Assembly (NCBI GenBank): GCA_000987045.1
Contig: LAKY01000055.1
Span: forward strand, 1-64,000
DNA length: 64,000 bases
From: Clostridiales bacterium PH28_bin88
GTDB lineage: Bacteria; Bacillota; PH28-bin88
Reading direction: 5' to 3'
The notes under the pieces are model-generated. The model was given only the letters and a program-made list of their open reading frames with translations. It was not told the origin of the DNA and ran no database searches. Made by a program: the position numbers and the translations under genes. Positions 56,456-64,000 of the stretch are shown here, one piece after another (position 1 is the stretch's first letter; the number at the start of each line of letters is the position of its first letter).

Positions 56456-57037
56456 TTATTTTAGGCCGAATTTTTTATTTAGGTAGTAGCTGCTGTACAG
56501 CGCTCCCAAGGGGTTATGAGCCAGAACACGGTCTTTCACCGCAAAGGTGGTGACCGGTGCATTGCAATACTTGGTGAACAGAATATCGTGACCGATGCAT
56601 AAACCCAAGATAATATTAAGGTCAGTGGCTTTGTTGTTAAGGATTTCAGCCTGCCCTATTGGGTTGCACATGGCCTCATACCTTTCGGGAATTATGTGCT
56701 TAAGTCCATACTTTTCTTTGCTTGTACCTGTGCACTTACAGCAAACGGAGTACACCTTAAAATGTTTTTCCAACACTTGCTGCAGCAGATTGGCCTCCCG
56801 GCCGAAACCAATGCAAAAAGCAATACCTAATCTTTGGAACCCGACCAGTTTGCTGAACTCAATGATTTCCTCAAGTCGAGTCATTTGCATGTAATGCTCG
56901 GCTTCTACCCGAGAAGAAGCCTTGTGAAGGATGGCATTTTCCTCTTTAAGGTACTCTTGTTCCATCCCGTACTTGCCGTTGGTACATTCTTTCCCTTTAA
57001 GATAACAATCCCGTTGCTCACACTTGGCGCACTGCAT
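56456..57037 (-). CDS. DUF1847 cysteine-rich protein
   Basis: 193 residues. Starts MQCAKCEQRDCYLKGKEC and has further cysteine pairs (SVCCKCTGTSKEKYG) and FCIGFGREANLL, the pattern of the DUF1847 putative metal-binding family. The ATG at 57037 has GGAGGC seven bases upstream. It follows sdhB by 48 bases in the same direction, so it is likely part of the sdh transcript. Function not known; a redox-active metal site is inferred. Confidence 0.8.
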   Translation of the reverse strand: MQCAKCEQRDCYLKGKECTNGKYGMEQEYLKEENAILHKASSRVEAEHYMQMTRLEEIIEFSKLVGFQRLGIAFCIGFGREANLLQQVLEKHFKVYSVCCKCTGTSKEKYGLKHIIPERYEAMCNPIGQAEILNNKATDLNIILGLCIGHDILFTKYCNAPVTTFAVKDRVLAHNPLGALYSSYYLNKKFGLK

Positions 57038-57085
57038 TAACATGCCTCCATCCATAGAATTTTTGGAACTGTTGCCAATAACGAA

Positions 57086-57832
57086 TTAGCGGCTCAACCA
57101 CCCTAAAATTCCCCGGCGTGTCGTTTCCCGGCTAAGTTCGCCAAGTATGCGCGTCAGGGGCAACCCCTTGGGACAAGCCTTTTCACAGTTTTGGGCCTTC
57201 CCGCAATCAGTAATGCCGCCCGGCCCCATGATGGCCCCGAGACGCTCGGCCTTAAGGGATTCTCCCAGCGGATGGGCATTGAAAAGCCGTACCTGGGCCA
57301 TTGCTGCCGGTCCCATAAAGTTGGACCGGTGATTAACCTGGGGACAGGCTTCCATACAGCACCCGCAGGTCATGCACCGGGAAAGTTCGTAAGCCCAGGA
57401 TTGTACAGATTGGGGTACACGAGGACCAGGCCCCAGGTCGTGGGTACCGTCGATCTCGATCCAGGCCTTGACTTTTTTCAGGTATTCAAACATCACCGAC
57501 CGGTCCACCATCAGGTCTCTTACCACGGGAAATTTACTGAGCGGCTCGAGTATGATGGGCTGGGAAAGGGTTTCTACTAGGGCGCTGCATACCTGCCGTG
57601 CCCGACCGTTAATTACCATGGTACAGGCGCCGCACACTTCTTCCAGGCAGCTGCAGTCCCAAACTACCGGCAAGGTTTTTTGCCCCAAAGCGTTAACAGG
57701 GTTTTTTTGGATTTCCATCAAGGCTGCCACCACGTTCATGTTGGTCTTTAACGGCACTTTGAACTCTTCCCAGTAGGACGGTGTTCCGGGATCAGCCTGG
57801 CGGCGGATTTTTAGCATGATAGTGTTAGACAA
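57086..57832 (-). CDS. sdhB: succinate dehydrogenase/fumarate reductase iron-sulfur subunit
   Basis: 248 residues. The 2Fe-2S ligands are in CSCLEEVCGACTMVINGRARQVC (C at positions 1, 3, 8, 11, 23 of it), then CMTCGCCMEACPQ and CGKAQNCEKACPKG carry the 4Fe-4S and 3Fe-4S clusters. It transfers electrons between SdhA and the membrane haem subunit. The TTG at 57832 lies about six bases past GGAGGTGA and overlaps the sdhA stop by eight bases. Confidence 0.95.
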   Translation of the reverse strand: MSNTIMLKIRRQADPGTPSYWEEFKVPLKTNMNVVAALMEIQKNPVNALGQKTLPVVWDCSCLEEVCGACTMVINGRARQVCSALVETLSQPIILEPLSKFPVVRDLMVDRSVMFEYLKKVKAWIEIDGTHDLGPGPRVPQSVQSWAYELSRCMTCGCCMEACPQVNHRSNFMGPAAMAQVRLFNAHPLGESLKAERLGAIMGPGGITDCGKAQNCEKACPKGLPLTRILGELSRETTRRGILGWLSR

Positions 57833-59585
57833 CCATGGTCACCTCCTTGTCCACGTCGTACTTCCTTACCCGCGGTTTAACATACTGCAAATCAACAGGC
57901 TCATAAGTAAGTACAGGGCTCTCAGGGGTATAAGTCGCAATAGTTGTTTTCAACCAGTTCGCGTCATCCCGGTCGGGAAATTCGGGCTTGTAGTGAGCGC
58001 CGCGGCTTTCATCACGCGTTAAAGCCCCCAGGGTAATCACCTGGGCAAGCTCCAGCATGCCCCAAAGCTGCCGGGTAAAACTGATTGCCTGATTGGACCA
58101 GCGGCTGGTGTCTTGGATGTTGATACGGCGGTAGCGTTCCTTCAGCTCCGCAATTTTGTCCAGCGTTTTCTGCAGGCGGTCGTTGTAACGGACAACGGTG
58201 ACGTTGTCGTTCATCCAGCTGCCAAGCTCCTCGTGAAGGAGATACGCGTTTTCCTTGCCGTCCATACGGCGAATGTCTTCCTCCAGTTCTTCCTGACGGC
58301 GAACCTCCGCTTCAAAAAGAGACCCCGGTGTGGCATCAGTGCCCTTCTTCAAGTTCTTGAGGTACTTGACAGCCTTGGGTCCGGCCACCATACCGCCATA
58401 TATAGCGGAGAGCATGCCATTGCCGCCTAAACGGTTAGCCCCGTGGTACTGGTACTCGCACTCTCCGGCAGCGAAGAGTCCTGGAATATTGGTCATCTGG
58501 TCGAAGTCTACCCAAAGCCCTCCCATGGAGTAGTGGACGGCAGGGAAGATCTTCATGGGGACTTTACGCGGGTCTTGGCTGGTAAAGAGCTGGTAAATGT
58601 CTATGATACCTTCCAGGCGGCGTTCAATTTCCCGCGGGTCCATGTGGGACATGTCCAGGTAAACCATGTTCTGGCCGTCGATCCCCAGCCCCATTTCTAC
58701 GCAAACCTTAAAGATTGCCCGGGTGGCTACGTCCCTTGGGACCAGGTTGCCGTAGGCAGGGTACCACTCCTCCAGGAAGTACCATGGCTTACCATCCTTG
58801 TAGGTCCAGACCCGCCCCCCTTCACCGCGGACCGATTCGGAAATAAGGCGGTTCTTGTCAGCCCCCGGGATGGCTGTCGGGTGGATCTGGATAAACTCCC
58901 CATTAGCATACTTGACACCCTGCTGGTAGAGGACACTGGCGGCAAAACCGGTGTTGATAATTGAATTGGTGGTGCGCCCGAAAATCATGCCGGGCCCCCC
59001 GGTAGCAATAATCACCGCCTCAGCGGGAAAAGACCTGATCTCCATGCTTTTAAGATCCTGAGCTGTGATGCCGCGGCAGATGCCGTTATCATCAATAATC
59101 GCGGATAAAAACTCCCATCCTTCGTAGCGGGTTACCAGTCCTGCTACCTCCATCCGCCGTACCTGCTCGTCCAGGGCGTAAAGGAGTTGCTGGCCGGTGG
59201 TAGAACCAGAAAACGCGACGCGGTGATGCTTCACGCCTCCGAGCTGCCGAAGGTCAATAAGACCCTCTGGCGTGCGGTTAAACATCATCCCCATGCGGTC
59301 AAACAGGTGGATGATCCCCGGGGCTGCTTCGCACATACCCTTCACAGGCGTCTGGTTAGCCAGAAAGTCGCCGCCATAGATGGTGTCATCAAAGTGTTCC
59401 CAAGGAGAATCTCCCTCGCCCCGGGTATTTAACGCTGCATTAATTCCCCCTTGGGCGCATGCTGAGTGGGAACGCTTACAGTGCCCCAAGGCAAGGAGGT
59501 CCACTTTAACCCCTGCTTCAGCAGCTTTTAGCGTGGCCATCAGCCCAGCCAACCCGCCGCCCACCACCACAAGTTTTTCACTCAA
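57825..59585 (-). CDS. sdhA: succinate dehydrogenase/fumarate reductase flavoprotein
   Basis: 586 residues. The FAD Rossmann motif is VVGGGLAGLMATLKAAEAG, the covalent-FAD histidine is in RSHSACAQGGINAALN, and the active-site region contains GEGGRVWTYKDGKPW, with HTAIPGADKNR-type substrate residues. It interconverts succinate and fumarate. Length and motifs match the Bacillus/Wolinella type with a single cytochrome b subunit. Confidence 0.96.
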   Translation of the reverse strand: MSEKLVVVGGGLAGLMATLKAAEAGVKVDLLALGHCKRSHSACAQGGINAALNTRGEGDSPWEHFDDTIYGGDFLANQTPVKGMCEAAPGIIHLFDRMGMMFNRTPEGLIDLRQLGGVKHHRVAFSGSTTGQQLLYALDEQVRRMEVAGLVTRYEGWEFLSAIIDDNGICRGITAQDLKSMEIRSFPAEAVIIATGGPGMIFGRTTNSIINTGFAASVLYQQGVKYANGEFIQIHPTAIPGADKNRLISESVRGEGGRVWTYKDGKPWYFLEEWYPAYGNLVPRDVATRAIFKVCVEMGLGIDGQNMVYLDMSHMDPREIERRLEGIIDIYQLFTSQDPRKVPMKIFPAVHYSMGGLWVDFDQMTNIPGLFAAGECEYQYHGANRLGGNGMLSAIYGGMVAGPKAVKYLKNLKKGTDATPGSLFEAEVRRQEELEEDIRRMDGKENAYLLHEELGSWMNDNVTVVRYNDRLQKTLDKIAELKERYRRINIQDTSRWSNQAISFTRQLWGMLELAQVITLGALTRDESRGAHYKPEFPDRDDANWLKTTIATYTPESPVLTYEPVDLQYVKPRVRKYDVDKEVTMVV

Positions 59586-59606
59586 AGCGCTTCTCCCCCT
59601 TTCTTC

Positions 59607-60224
59607 TCAAATAAATGCGGCCATAAAGCTGATACTTACTATCGTTAATACCGTAAAAATAGCCCAACAGCACGCTGCTACCCTGGCTTGGGCACGAGGT
59701 CCGGTGACAATTCCCCAATCCACTAAAACACCCCAAAGTCCATTAGTGAAATGATAAATAGCGCTAACAACGGCTATTCCATATATAACAGTCACTGCTG
59801 GGTTGCTAAACAACTCCTTCATTGTGTCGAAACTGACTACCGTTCCATTCATTAAGTCCATTACTCGCAAAGTCCAAACGTGCCATGTAACGAAGACCAG
59901 GGTAATCACCCCCGTGACCCGCTGGAACACATACCCCCAATTGCGCCCGTATCCATAGCGACCGGTGTTGATTTGCCCCGTAAAGGCGATGTAGAGACCG
60001 TAAATTCCATGGTAAAGCAATGGTAGTATTATTAACACCAGTTCCACACCCAATAGAAACGGAATACTATGTAGCGCTTTCACTTGGGAGTCGAATCTTT
60101 CCGGCCCAAGTAAGGCATAACTGTTCGAAAACAAGTGTTCAAACAGAAACAGCCCCAGAGGAACTACTCCTGAGAGTGAATACAGCTTACGCAAATAGAA
60201 ATACCTACCCTCATTTACAGACAT
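59607..60224 (-). CDS. sdhC: succinate dehydrogenase cytochrome b558 subunit
   Basis: 205 residues with five membrane spans and several haem-ligand-type histidines (LFEHLFSNSY, YHGIYGLYIAF, VTWHVWTLR, IYHFTNGLWG). Bacillus SdhC type: binds two haems b and links the enzyme to menaquinone. The ATG follows GGAGGTGGATT. First gene of the sdhCAB operon. Confidence 0.93.
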   Translation of the reverse strand: MSVNEGRYFYLRKLYSLSGVVPLGLFLFEHLFSNSYALLGPERFDSQVKALHSIPFLLGVELVLIILPLLYHGIYGLYIAFTGQINTGRYGYGRNWGYVFQRVTGVITLVFVTWHVWTLRVMDLMNGTVVSFDTMKELFSNPAVTVIYGIAVVSAIYHFTNGLWGVLVDWGIVTGPRAQARVAACCWAIFTVLTIVSISFMAAFI

Positions 60225-60508
60225 GATAATCCACCTCCAAAACGCTATAATCGCTTAACACCACGACCTCGATTGTAGGAGTCGCCCCAACTTTACAAAT
60301 AAAAGAATGTGTGGAATAGTACGCGTTTTTTCGACAATCACCCCTAACGAGAAGACAAGCAAGTGAATAAGCCCGTGGTCCGGTCACCATTGTTCTTTGA
60401 GACTGGTTACTTTTGAAAGGCAAAGCTAACCAGAGCCTAGCTTTATGGATTCGGGCTACAAAATAATGGCATCATTAATTTTGGAATCAAACGAGTAAAA
60501 AATTCTAC
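60225..60508. other. long leader between the sdh promoter and sdhC
   Basis: About 285 bases separate the -24/-12 promoter from sdhC. No gene is supported: a 70-codon frame (60211-60423) overlaps the sdhC ribosome site and has no start context. No hairpin of note was seen. Confidence 0.5.
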
Positions 60509-60526
60509 AAGCAAAAGGCGTGCCAG
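60509..60526 (-). promoter_or_regulatory. sigma-54 promoter of the sdhCAB operon
   Basis: The minus strand reads TGGCACGCCTTTTGCT, an exact match to the RpoN consensus TGGCACN5TTGCW (GG at 60524-60523, GC at 60512-60511). RpoN control of succinate dehydrogenase/fumarate reductase is uncommon. Confidence 0.85.
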
Positions 60527-60657
60527 TCGGAAAAGAGTGAAAAAACCATACATTTTCTATTTTTAAAAAGAGAAGGGCAACAACCGGATGTTTAAAGATT
60601 TAACAATTATGTTCATAAATTAAGAGTTAGGTTCATCCAAAAAGGCGCAAGAATAAC

Positions 60658-60698
60658 ACAAAAACCTTTCAGACAGACGACTGCCGAAAGGCTTTTTT
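60658..60698 (-). terminator. bidirectional terminator after abfD
   Basis: CCTTTC pairs with GAAAGG over a 15-base loop, with T-runs on both sides (TTTTTG on the minus strand, CTTTTTT on the plus). It ends the dehydratase transcript. Confidence 0.75.
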
Positions 60699-60755
60699 GA
60701 CAGTATTTAGTTAAGTTAACGCATTAATAGTATTCTCACCTTGGTGCGAAAAAAC

Positions 60756-62213
60756 TCATTCTTCCCATGGAAGATTATTGTCTTTATATATGTACTGGCA
60801 TATATTAATTTTCTCCGGAAAATTGGCTAACCGTCTGATCATTATTTTTTGGGCCTGAGGCGAGCCAGCCCCATGAACCGACTCCGTCAAATAACAAGCC
60901 GCCCCTGGTCCAATGGTTAGATATTCTAACAGCCTGATGGCTTTAATTTTTTCCTCAGTGTCTTCTTCATTTGCTGCCTGAAAATACTTGTAGAGGATTT
61001 CTCCGGTTAAAGGGGATTTGAAATCTTCTGCTGCCGGTAAAGTCACCAGTAAGCCCCCACAAATTTCTTGGGCTAATCTCGAAATTTCGAAAGGAAATCT
61101 GGTTACATTAAGCTTGCAAACGTTAGCCAATAGCGTATCAACTATGTAGTTCCCTGCGTTCAACCTATTTCCAAAGGTTGAACTGGCTATTCCACAGCTA
61201 AAGAGGGTTTCGTTAAGATGTACCATTTCAACCAATTTATCTTGAATATGTGAACTATTATCCACACCAGAGTGGTGTGCAATTTTAGCAGCTGTACCGA
61301 TTAGCACATCCCCAACACCTGTCTTGCATCCACCGTAACTGGCACGATGATACCCAGCGAACCTTTCTACTAAAACCCGGGTAAAATCTGTCTCACCGCA
61401 CATAAAAACTCTTTCCCAAGGAACAAATACATTTTCAAAAATAACCAAGGCTTCATGACCACCAAATTTCCTGTTACCCACGTCCCAATTATCCACTAGT
61501 CTTCGTAAATCTGATGGTTGTCGCCCGTATATAAAGCTAACCCCGATGGTATCTGCAGGTACAGCAAAAGCTACTGCGTAGGCCTTAGCTTCACTATTTA
61601 GAGAAGCTGTTGGAACCACGATAATCTCATGTGAGTTGATTGCACCTGTTTGATGTGCTTTTGCGCCACGCACTATGATTCCTTCTTCATTCTGCTCCAC
61701 AATTCGTAAATAAAGGTCCGGATCGACTTGTTGTAGCGGCGATAGGCTTCTATTGCCTTTAGGGTCCGTCATAGCGGCATCGCATACCAAATCTTCTTCC
61801 TGAACGTAGTTCAAAAACTTTACAAAGTTTGAATGGTAATTAGTATTGTGGACCCTATCAATATCATAGGTCACTGAGTACAGCGTGTTTAAGGCGTCTA
61901 AACCGGCACACCGCTGAAAACAGGAGGCGGTCTTCTGGCCCATCAATCTTAAAAGCTGCACTTTCTTAAGGAGGTCTTCTTTATTTTGTTGAATGTGAGT
62001 AAACCTATTAATCATGTTACCGTTAAGATGAGATTTAGCCGTAGCCAGATCCTGGTATTCATCCAATTGGGCCAGATAATACGTCATCGCTACAGAGTTC
62101 GTCGACGGTCGGATGATCGGATTATCTACAATATCATTTATTTGTTTACCATGCATGTAAACTCGGCGTTTCATTGTCCTTAAGCTCGCTAAGTAATCCT
62201 GAGGAGTTTTCAT
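60756..62213 (-). CDS. abfD: 4-hydroxybutyryl-CoA dehydratase
   Basis: 485 residues. Four 4Fe-4S ligands known from the Clostridium aminobutyricum enzyme (Cys99, Cys103, His292, Cys299) are present here as C98, C102 (ASCFQRCAG), H289 and C296 (GYHRASYGGCKTG). That separates this gene from the flavin 4-hydroxyphenylacetate hydroxylases of the same fold. It dehydrates 4-hydroxybutyryl-CoA to crotonyl-CoA through a radical mechanism. A single gene with terminators on both sides; AT-richer than the arginine cluster. The CoA-transferase upstream would provide the substrate. Confidence 0.93.
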   Translation of the reverse strand: MKTPQDYLASLRTMKRRVYMHGKQINDIVDNPIIRPSTNSVAMTYYLAQLDEYQDLATAKSHLNGNMINRFTHIQQNKEDLLKKVQLLRLMGQKTASCFQRCAGLDALNTLYSVTYDIDRVHNTNYHSNFVKFLNYVQEEDLVCDAAMTDPKGNRSLSPLQQVDPDLYLRIVEQNEEGIIVRGAKAHQTGAINSHEIIVVPTASLNSEAKAYAVAFAVPADTIGVSFIYGRQPSDLRRLVDNWDVGNRKFGGHEALVIFENVFVPWERVFMCGETDFTRVLVERFAGYHRASYGGCKTGVGDVLIGTAAKIAHHSGVDNSSHIQDKLVEMVHLNETLFSCGIASSTFGNRLNAGNYIVDTLLANVCKLNVTRFPFEISRLAQEICGGLLVTLPAAEDFKSPLTGEILYKYFQAANEEDTEEKIKAIRLLEYLTIGPGAACYLTESVHGAGSPQAQKIMIRRLANFPEKINICQYIYKDNNLPWEE

Positions 62214-62333
62214 AGTAACCCTCCTTTTTCGTATTTGACAGGTGACCTCAAGGCTAATTGGTGGGTTAAAGACTGAAGAAAAATGTTAGTTTAATTCCTC
62301 CATCAACTCCTTCATAATAAGTTAGATACAAAA
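62214..62333. other. abfD upstream region
   Basis: Between the terminator at 62334-62365 and abfD. The strand is AT-rich with a good ribosome site (AAGGAGGG) but I find no -24/-12 element and no clear housekeeping promoter. From 62366 to 62532 a TGCACTGGTG-type repeat (about 62411-62431) resembles the TGCACC sites near 54.5 kb. Confidence 0.4.
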
Positions 62334-62365
62334 CGAAAAAAGAGATCCAGGCCAGATGCCTGGAT
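62334..62365 (-). terminator. terminator after the CoA-transferase gene
   Basis: The minus strand has ATCCAGGC-atctg-GCCTGGAT followed by CTCTTTTTTCG, about 170 bases past the CoA-transferase stop. Confidence 0.8.
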
Positions 62366-62532
62366 TCAGAAAAAGTATGTGGTGGAAGGGCAAGCAATAT
62401 GAAAGACGCAGGTGCTGAACACCAGTGCACCGTCTGTAATTAGATTTTACCAGAATCAACGGGTGTTTCTAATTATTTATGGTGAACGGGCGAATTTGGC
62501 TAGCCAACGGTCGAAATGCCTGCCTCGCCAGT

Positions 62533-63876
62533 TTATAAGATCTTGTTGGTCTGTCGCCAGATATTCATTTTTTCCGCGGCCTTGATGAGGTCTTCTCGAA
62601 AGTCAGGATGTGCAATGTTGATAATCCTTTCTACCCTCTCCCAAGTGGATCGTCCAGCGAGATCCGCTTTCCCCCACTCAGTTACCAAATAGTGAGCCTG
62701 CGTCCGGGGATCGGTAACAATCTCTCCAGAAGGAAGGGTAGGCACCACCCGTGACTTGACCTCACCCGTTTTCTTGTCTGTATAAGTTGAAGAAAAGCAG
62801 ATAAAGCTCTTTCCCCCGTTAGACATGTATCCACCCGTTAAGAAGTCTAATTGCCCGCCAGTACCACTAATATGCCGGGTACCTGATGACTCGGATGAGG
62901 CCTGCCCAAAAAGGTCAACCTCAACACAGTTGTTGATGGTTATCATCTTGTCATTCTGGGCCATCACCCATGGGTTGTTGGTATAGTTCACAGGGTACGC
63001 GGCCAACCCGGGGTTATTGTCTACCCACTCATATAACTCCTTACTACCAACGCAGAAAGACCAAGTCCCCTTTCCTTTATCGATGTTCTTGCGTTTGTTA
63101 GTCAACTTGCCGGCCTTGTACATGGCCAGGTAAGCATCCACCAGCATTTCGGTTTGGCAGCCCAGGTCCTTGAGGTCGGATTCGGCGATCAAGGTTCCCA
63201 CGGTGTTAGGCATACCCCCGATACCTAACTGAATCGTGGAGCCATCCTCTATTTCTTCCACGATCAAGCTAGCAATTTTCTTATCGATTTCCGTTGGTTC
63301 AGGGGGAGGAAGAACAGGTAAGTCGGGGTTATCCCCTTCCACAATGTAATCTACTTCCGAGATATGAATGCTCTCTTCCTGACCTCCTAGAGCCCGGGGG
63401 AGCTTTTCATTGACTTCTACGATGACGATCTTGGCCTTCTCCGTAATTGCCTTTGAAGCTGTGTTGGTAAGGGAAAAGTTAAAATAACCATGCTGATCCA
63501 TGGGAGTAACCGAGATCATAGCCACATCCACTTCTAAGCTTTTTCGGTAAAATAGAGGTTTGTTGCGAAAAATCATGGGAATATAATTGCATAGTCCTTG
63601 GTCGTGGAGCTTCCGTTCATATCCACTAAAATGCCAGCTTGAATAAGTGAATACCTCTCTCTTGGGGTCCACATTGACGATCTCCAGTGGGCGCAACGCC
63701 AAACAACCCCTTACCTTGATATCCCGCAACTCGTCCTTACGGGCTGCCAGCGCCTTGTCCAAAACTACCGGATGGGCATGGCCGAAGTCATAGTCCACCC
63801 AGTCGCCGGACTTGATTACCTTTACCGCCTCCTCAGGAGTCCGCAGTTTTTGCCGGTACTCATCCATAAAGCTCAT
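62533..63876 (-). CDS. 4-hydroxybutyrate/butyrate CoA-transferase family protein
   Basis: 447 residues of the acetyl-CoA hydrolase/transferase family. Recognisable features are LGIGGMPNTVGTLIAESDL (CoA-binding) and VEVDLFGQASSE with the catalytic glutamate, then GTGGQLDFLTGGYMSNGGKS. It moves CoA between acyl-CoA and free acids such as 4-hydroxybutyrate, butyrate or acetate. The ATG at 63876 follows GGAGGG by about ten bases. Its place upstream of abfD supports 4-hydroxybutyrate as substrate. The window has no gene further upstream than 63877-64000, where I see nothing else. Confidence 0.9.
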   Translation of the reverse strand: MSFMDEYRQKLRTPEEAVKVIKSGDWVDYDFGHAHPVVLDKALAARKDELRDIKVRGCLALRPLEIVNVDPKREVFTYSSWHFSGYERKLHDQGLCNYIPMIFRNKPLFYRKSLEVDVAMISVTPMDQHGYFNFSLTNTASKAITEKAKIVIVEVNEKLPRALGGQEESIHISEVDYIVEGDNPDLPVLPPPEPTEIDKKIASLIVEEIEDGSTIQLGIGGMPNTVGTLIAESDLKDLGCQTEMLVDAYLAMYKAGKLTNKRKNIDKGKGTWSFCVGSKELYEWVDNNPGLAAYPVNYTNNPWVMAQNDKMITINNCVEVDLFGQASSESSGTRHISGTGGQLDFLTGGYMSNGGKSFICFSSTYTDKKTGEVKSRVVPTLPSGEIVTDPRTQAHYLVTEWGKADLAGRSTWERVERIINIAHPDFREDLIKAAEKMNIWRQTNKIL

Positions 63877-64000
63877 CCTGAACAACCCTCCAAACTTTTG
63901 TAATATTCTTTATGTTCTGCACTCTCCCTAATTTTCCCTTCCGCTTACACCGCCATCCACGACCTCCTCCCCTTGACCTAAAGAGTTGGTTCTCGGAATT

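Noticed and set aside
60211-60423. Minus-strand frame of 70 codons upstream of sdhC
   Set aside because: Overlaps the sdhC ribosome site and start, has no start context, and no similarity I can recognise.

Overview
The window reads as chromosomal DNA of an anaerobic, GC-rich, Gram-positive-type Firmicute, most like the Desulfotomaculum / Pelotomaculum / Moorella group of Clostridia. This is inferred from gene content: IorAB, a tungsten-type aldehyde ferredoxin oxidoreductase, ThyX, Bacillus-type SdhCAB, many sigma-54 activators, strong AGGAGG ribosome sites, frequent TTG and GTG starts, and a probable selenoprotein. No rRNA, tRNA or CRISPR array was seen. Nearly all genes lie on the minus strand.

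Layout. 1-5.1 kb: an AtoS/AtoC-type two-component system and an AtoE-type short-chain fatty-acid transporter, each unit behind its own -24/-12 (sigma-54) promoter. 5.3-6.8 kb: a guanylate kinase-like gene and thyX. 7-11.8 kb: FGGY kinase, GlpD and an alkyl-DHAP-synthase-like FAD oxidase in one operon. 12.1-14.5 kb: a multi-membrane-span/EEP phosphodiesterase fusion and a small membrane protein. 14.8-14.9 kb: a probable small structured RNA. 15-19.3 kb: iorAB, paaK and a truncated symporter. 19.4-34.9 kb: a complete arginine/carbamoyl-phosphate cluster (argC-J-B-D-carA-carB-argF-ACT-argG ... argH) behind a promoter whose -35 lies in an ARG box. A CcdA-like protein and a membrane thioredoxin with an in-frame UGA in its active site (W-U-G-T-C) are embedded in it.

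34.9-35.2 kb is a gene-free run of perfect inverted repeats. 35.4-43.3 kb holds an M29-like aminopeptidase and a decaying hydantoin-type locus (racemase, HyuA, DUF917, a 5'-truncated sigma-54 activator, a permease remnant). Its HyuA-like gene is cut by a 275-bp element with 17-bp terminal repeats and an 8-bp target duplication; removing the element restores the frame. 43.3-45.8 kb: AmmeMemoRadiSam genes.

46-56.3 kb: a probable catabolic operon (Fe-type alcohol dehydrogenase, AOR, symporter with a 40-residue accessory protein, an unknown protein, zinc alcohol dehydrogenase, MoaD-like protein, LarA-like protein) behind a sigma-54 promoter and next to a PAS/sigma-54 activator. 56.4-64 kb: a DUF1847 protein, sdhCAB (also behind a sigma-54 promoter), 4-hydroxybutyryl-CoA dehydratase and a CoA-transferase. 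Together these suggest fermentative use of hydroxy acids, alcohols and 4-hydroxybutyrate/succinate-type carbon, with amino-acid-derived 2-oxo acids handled by IorAB/PaaK.
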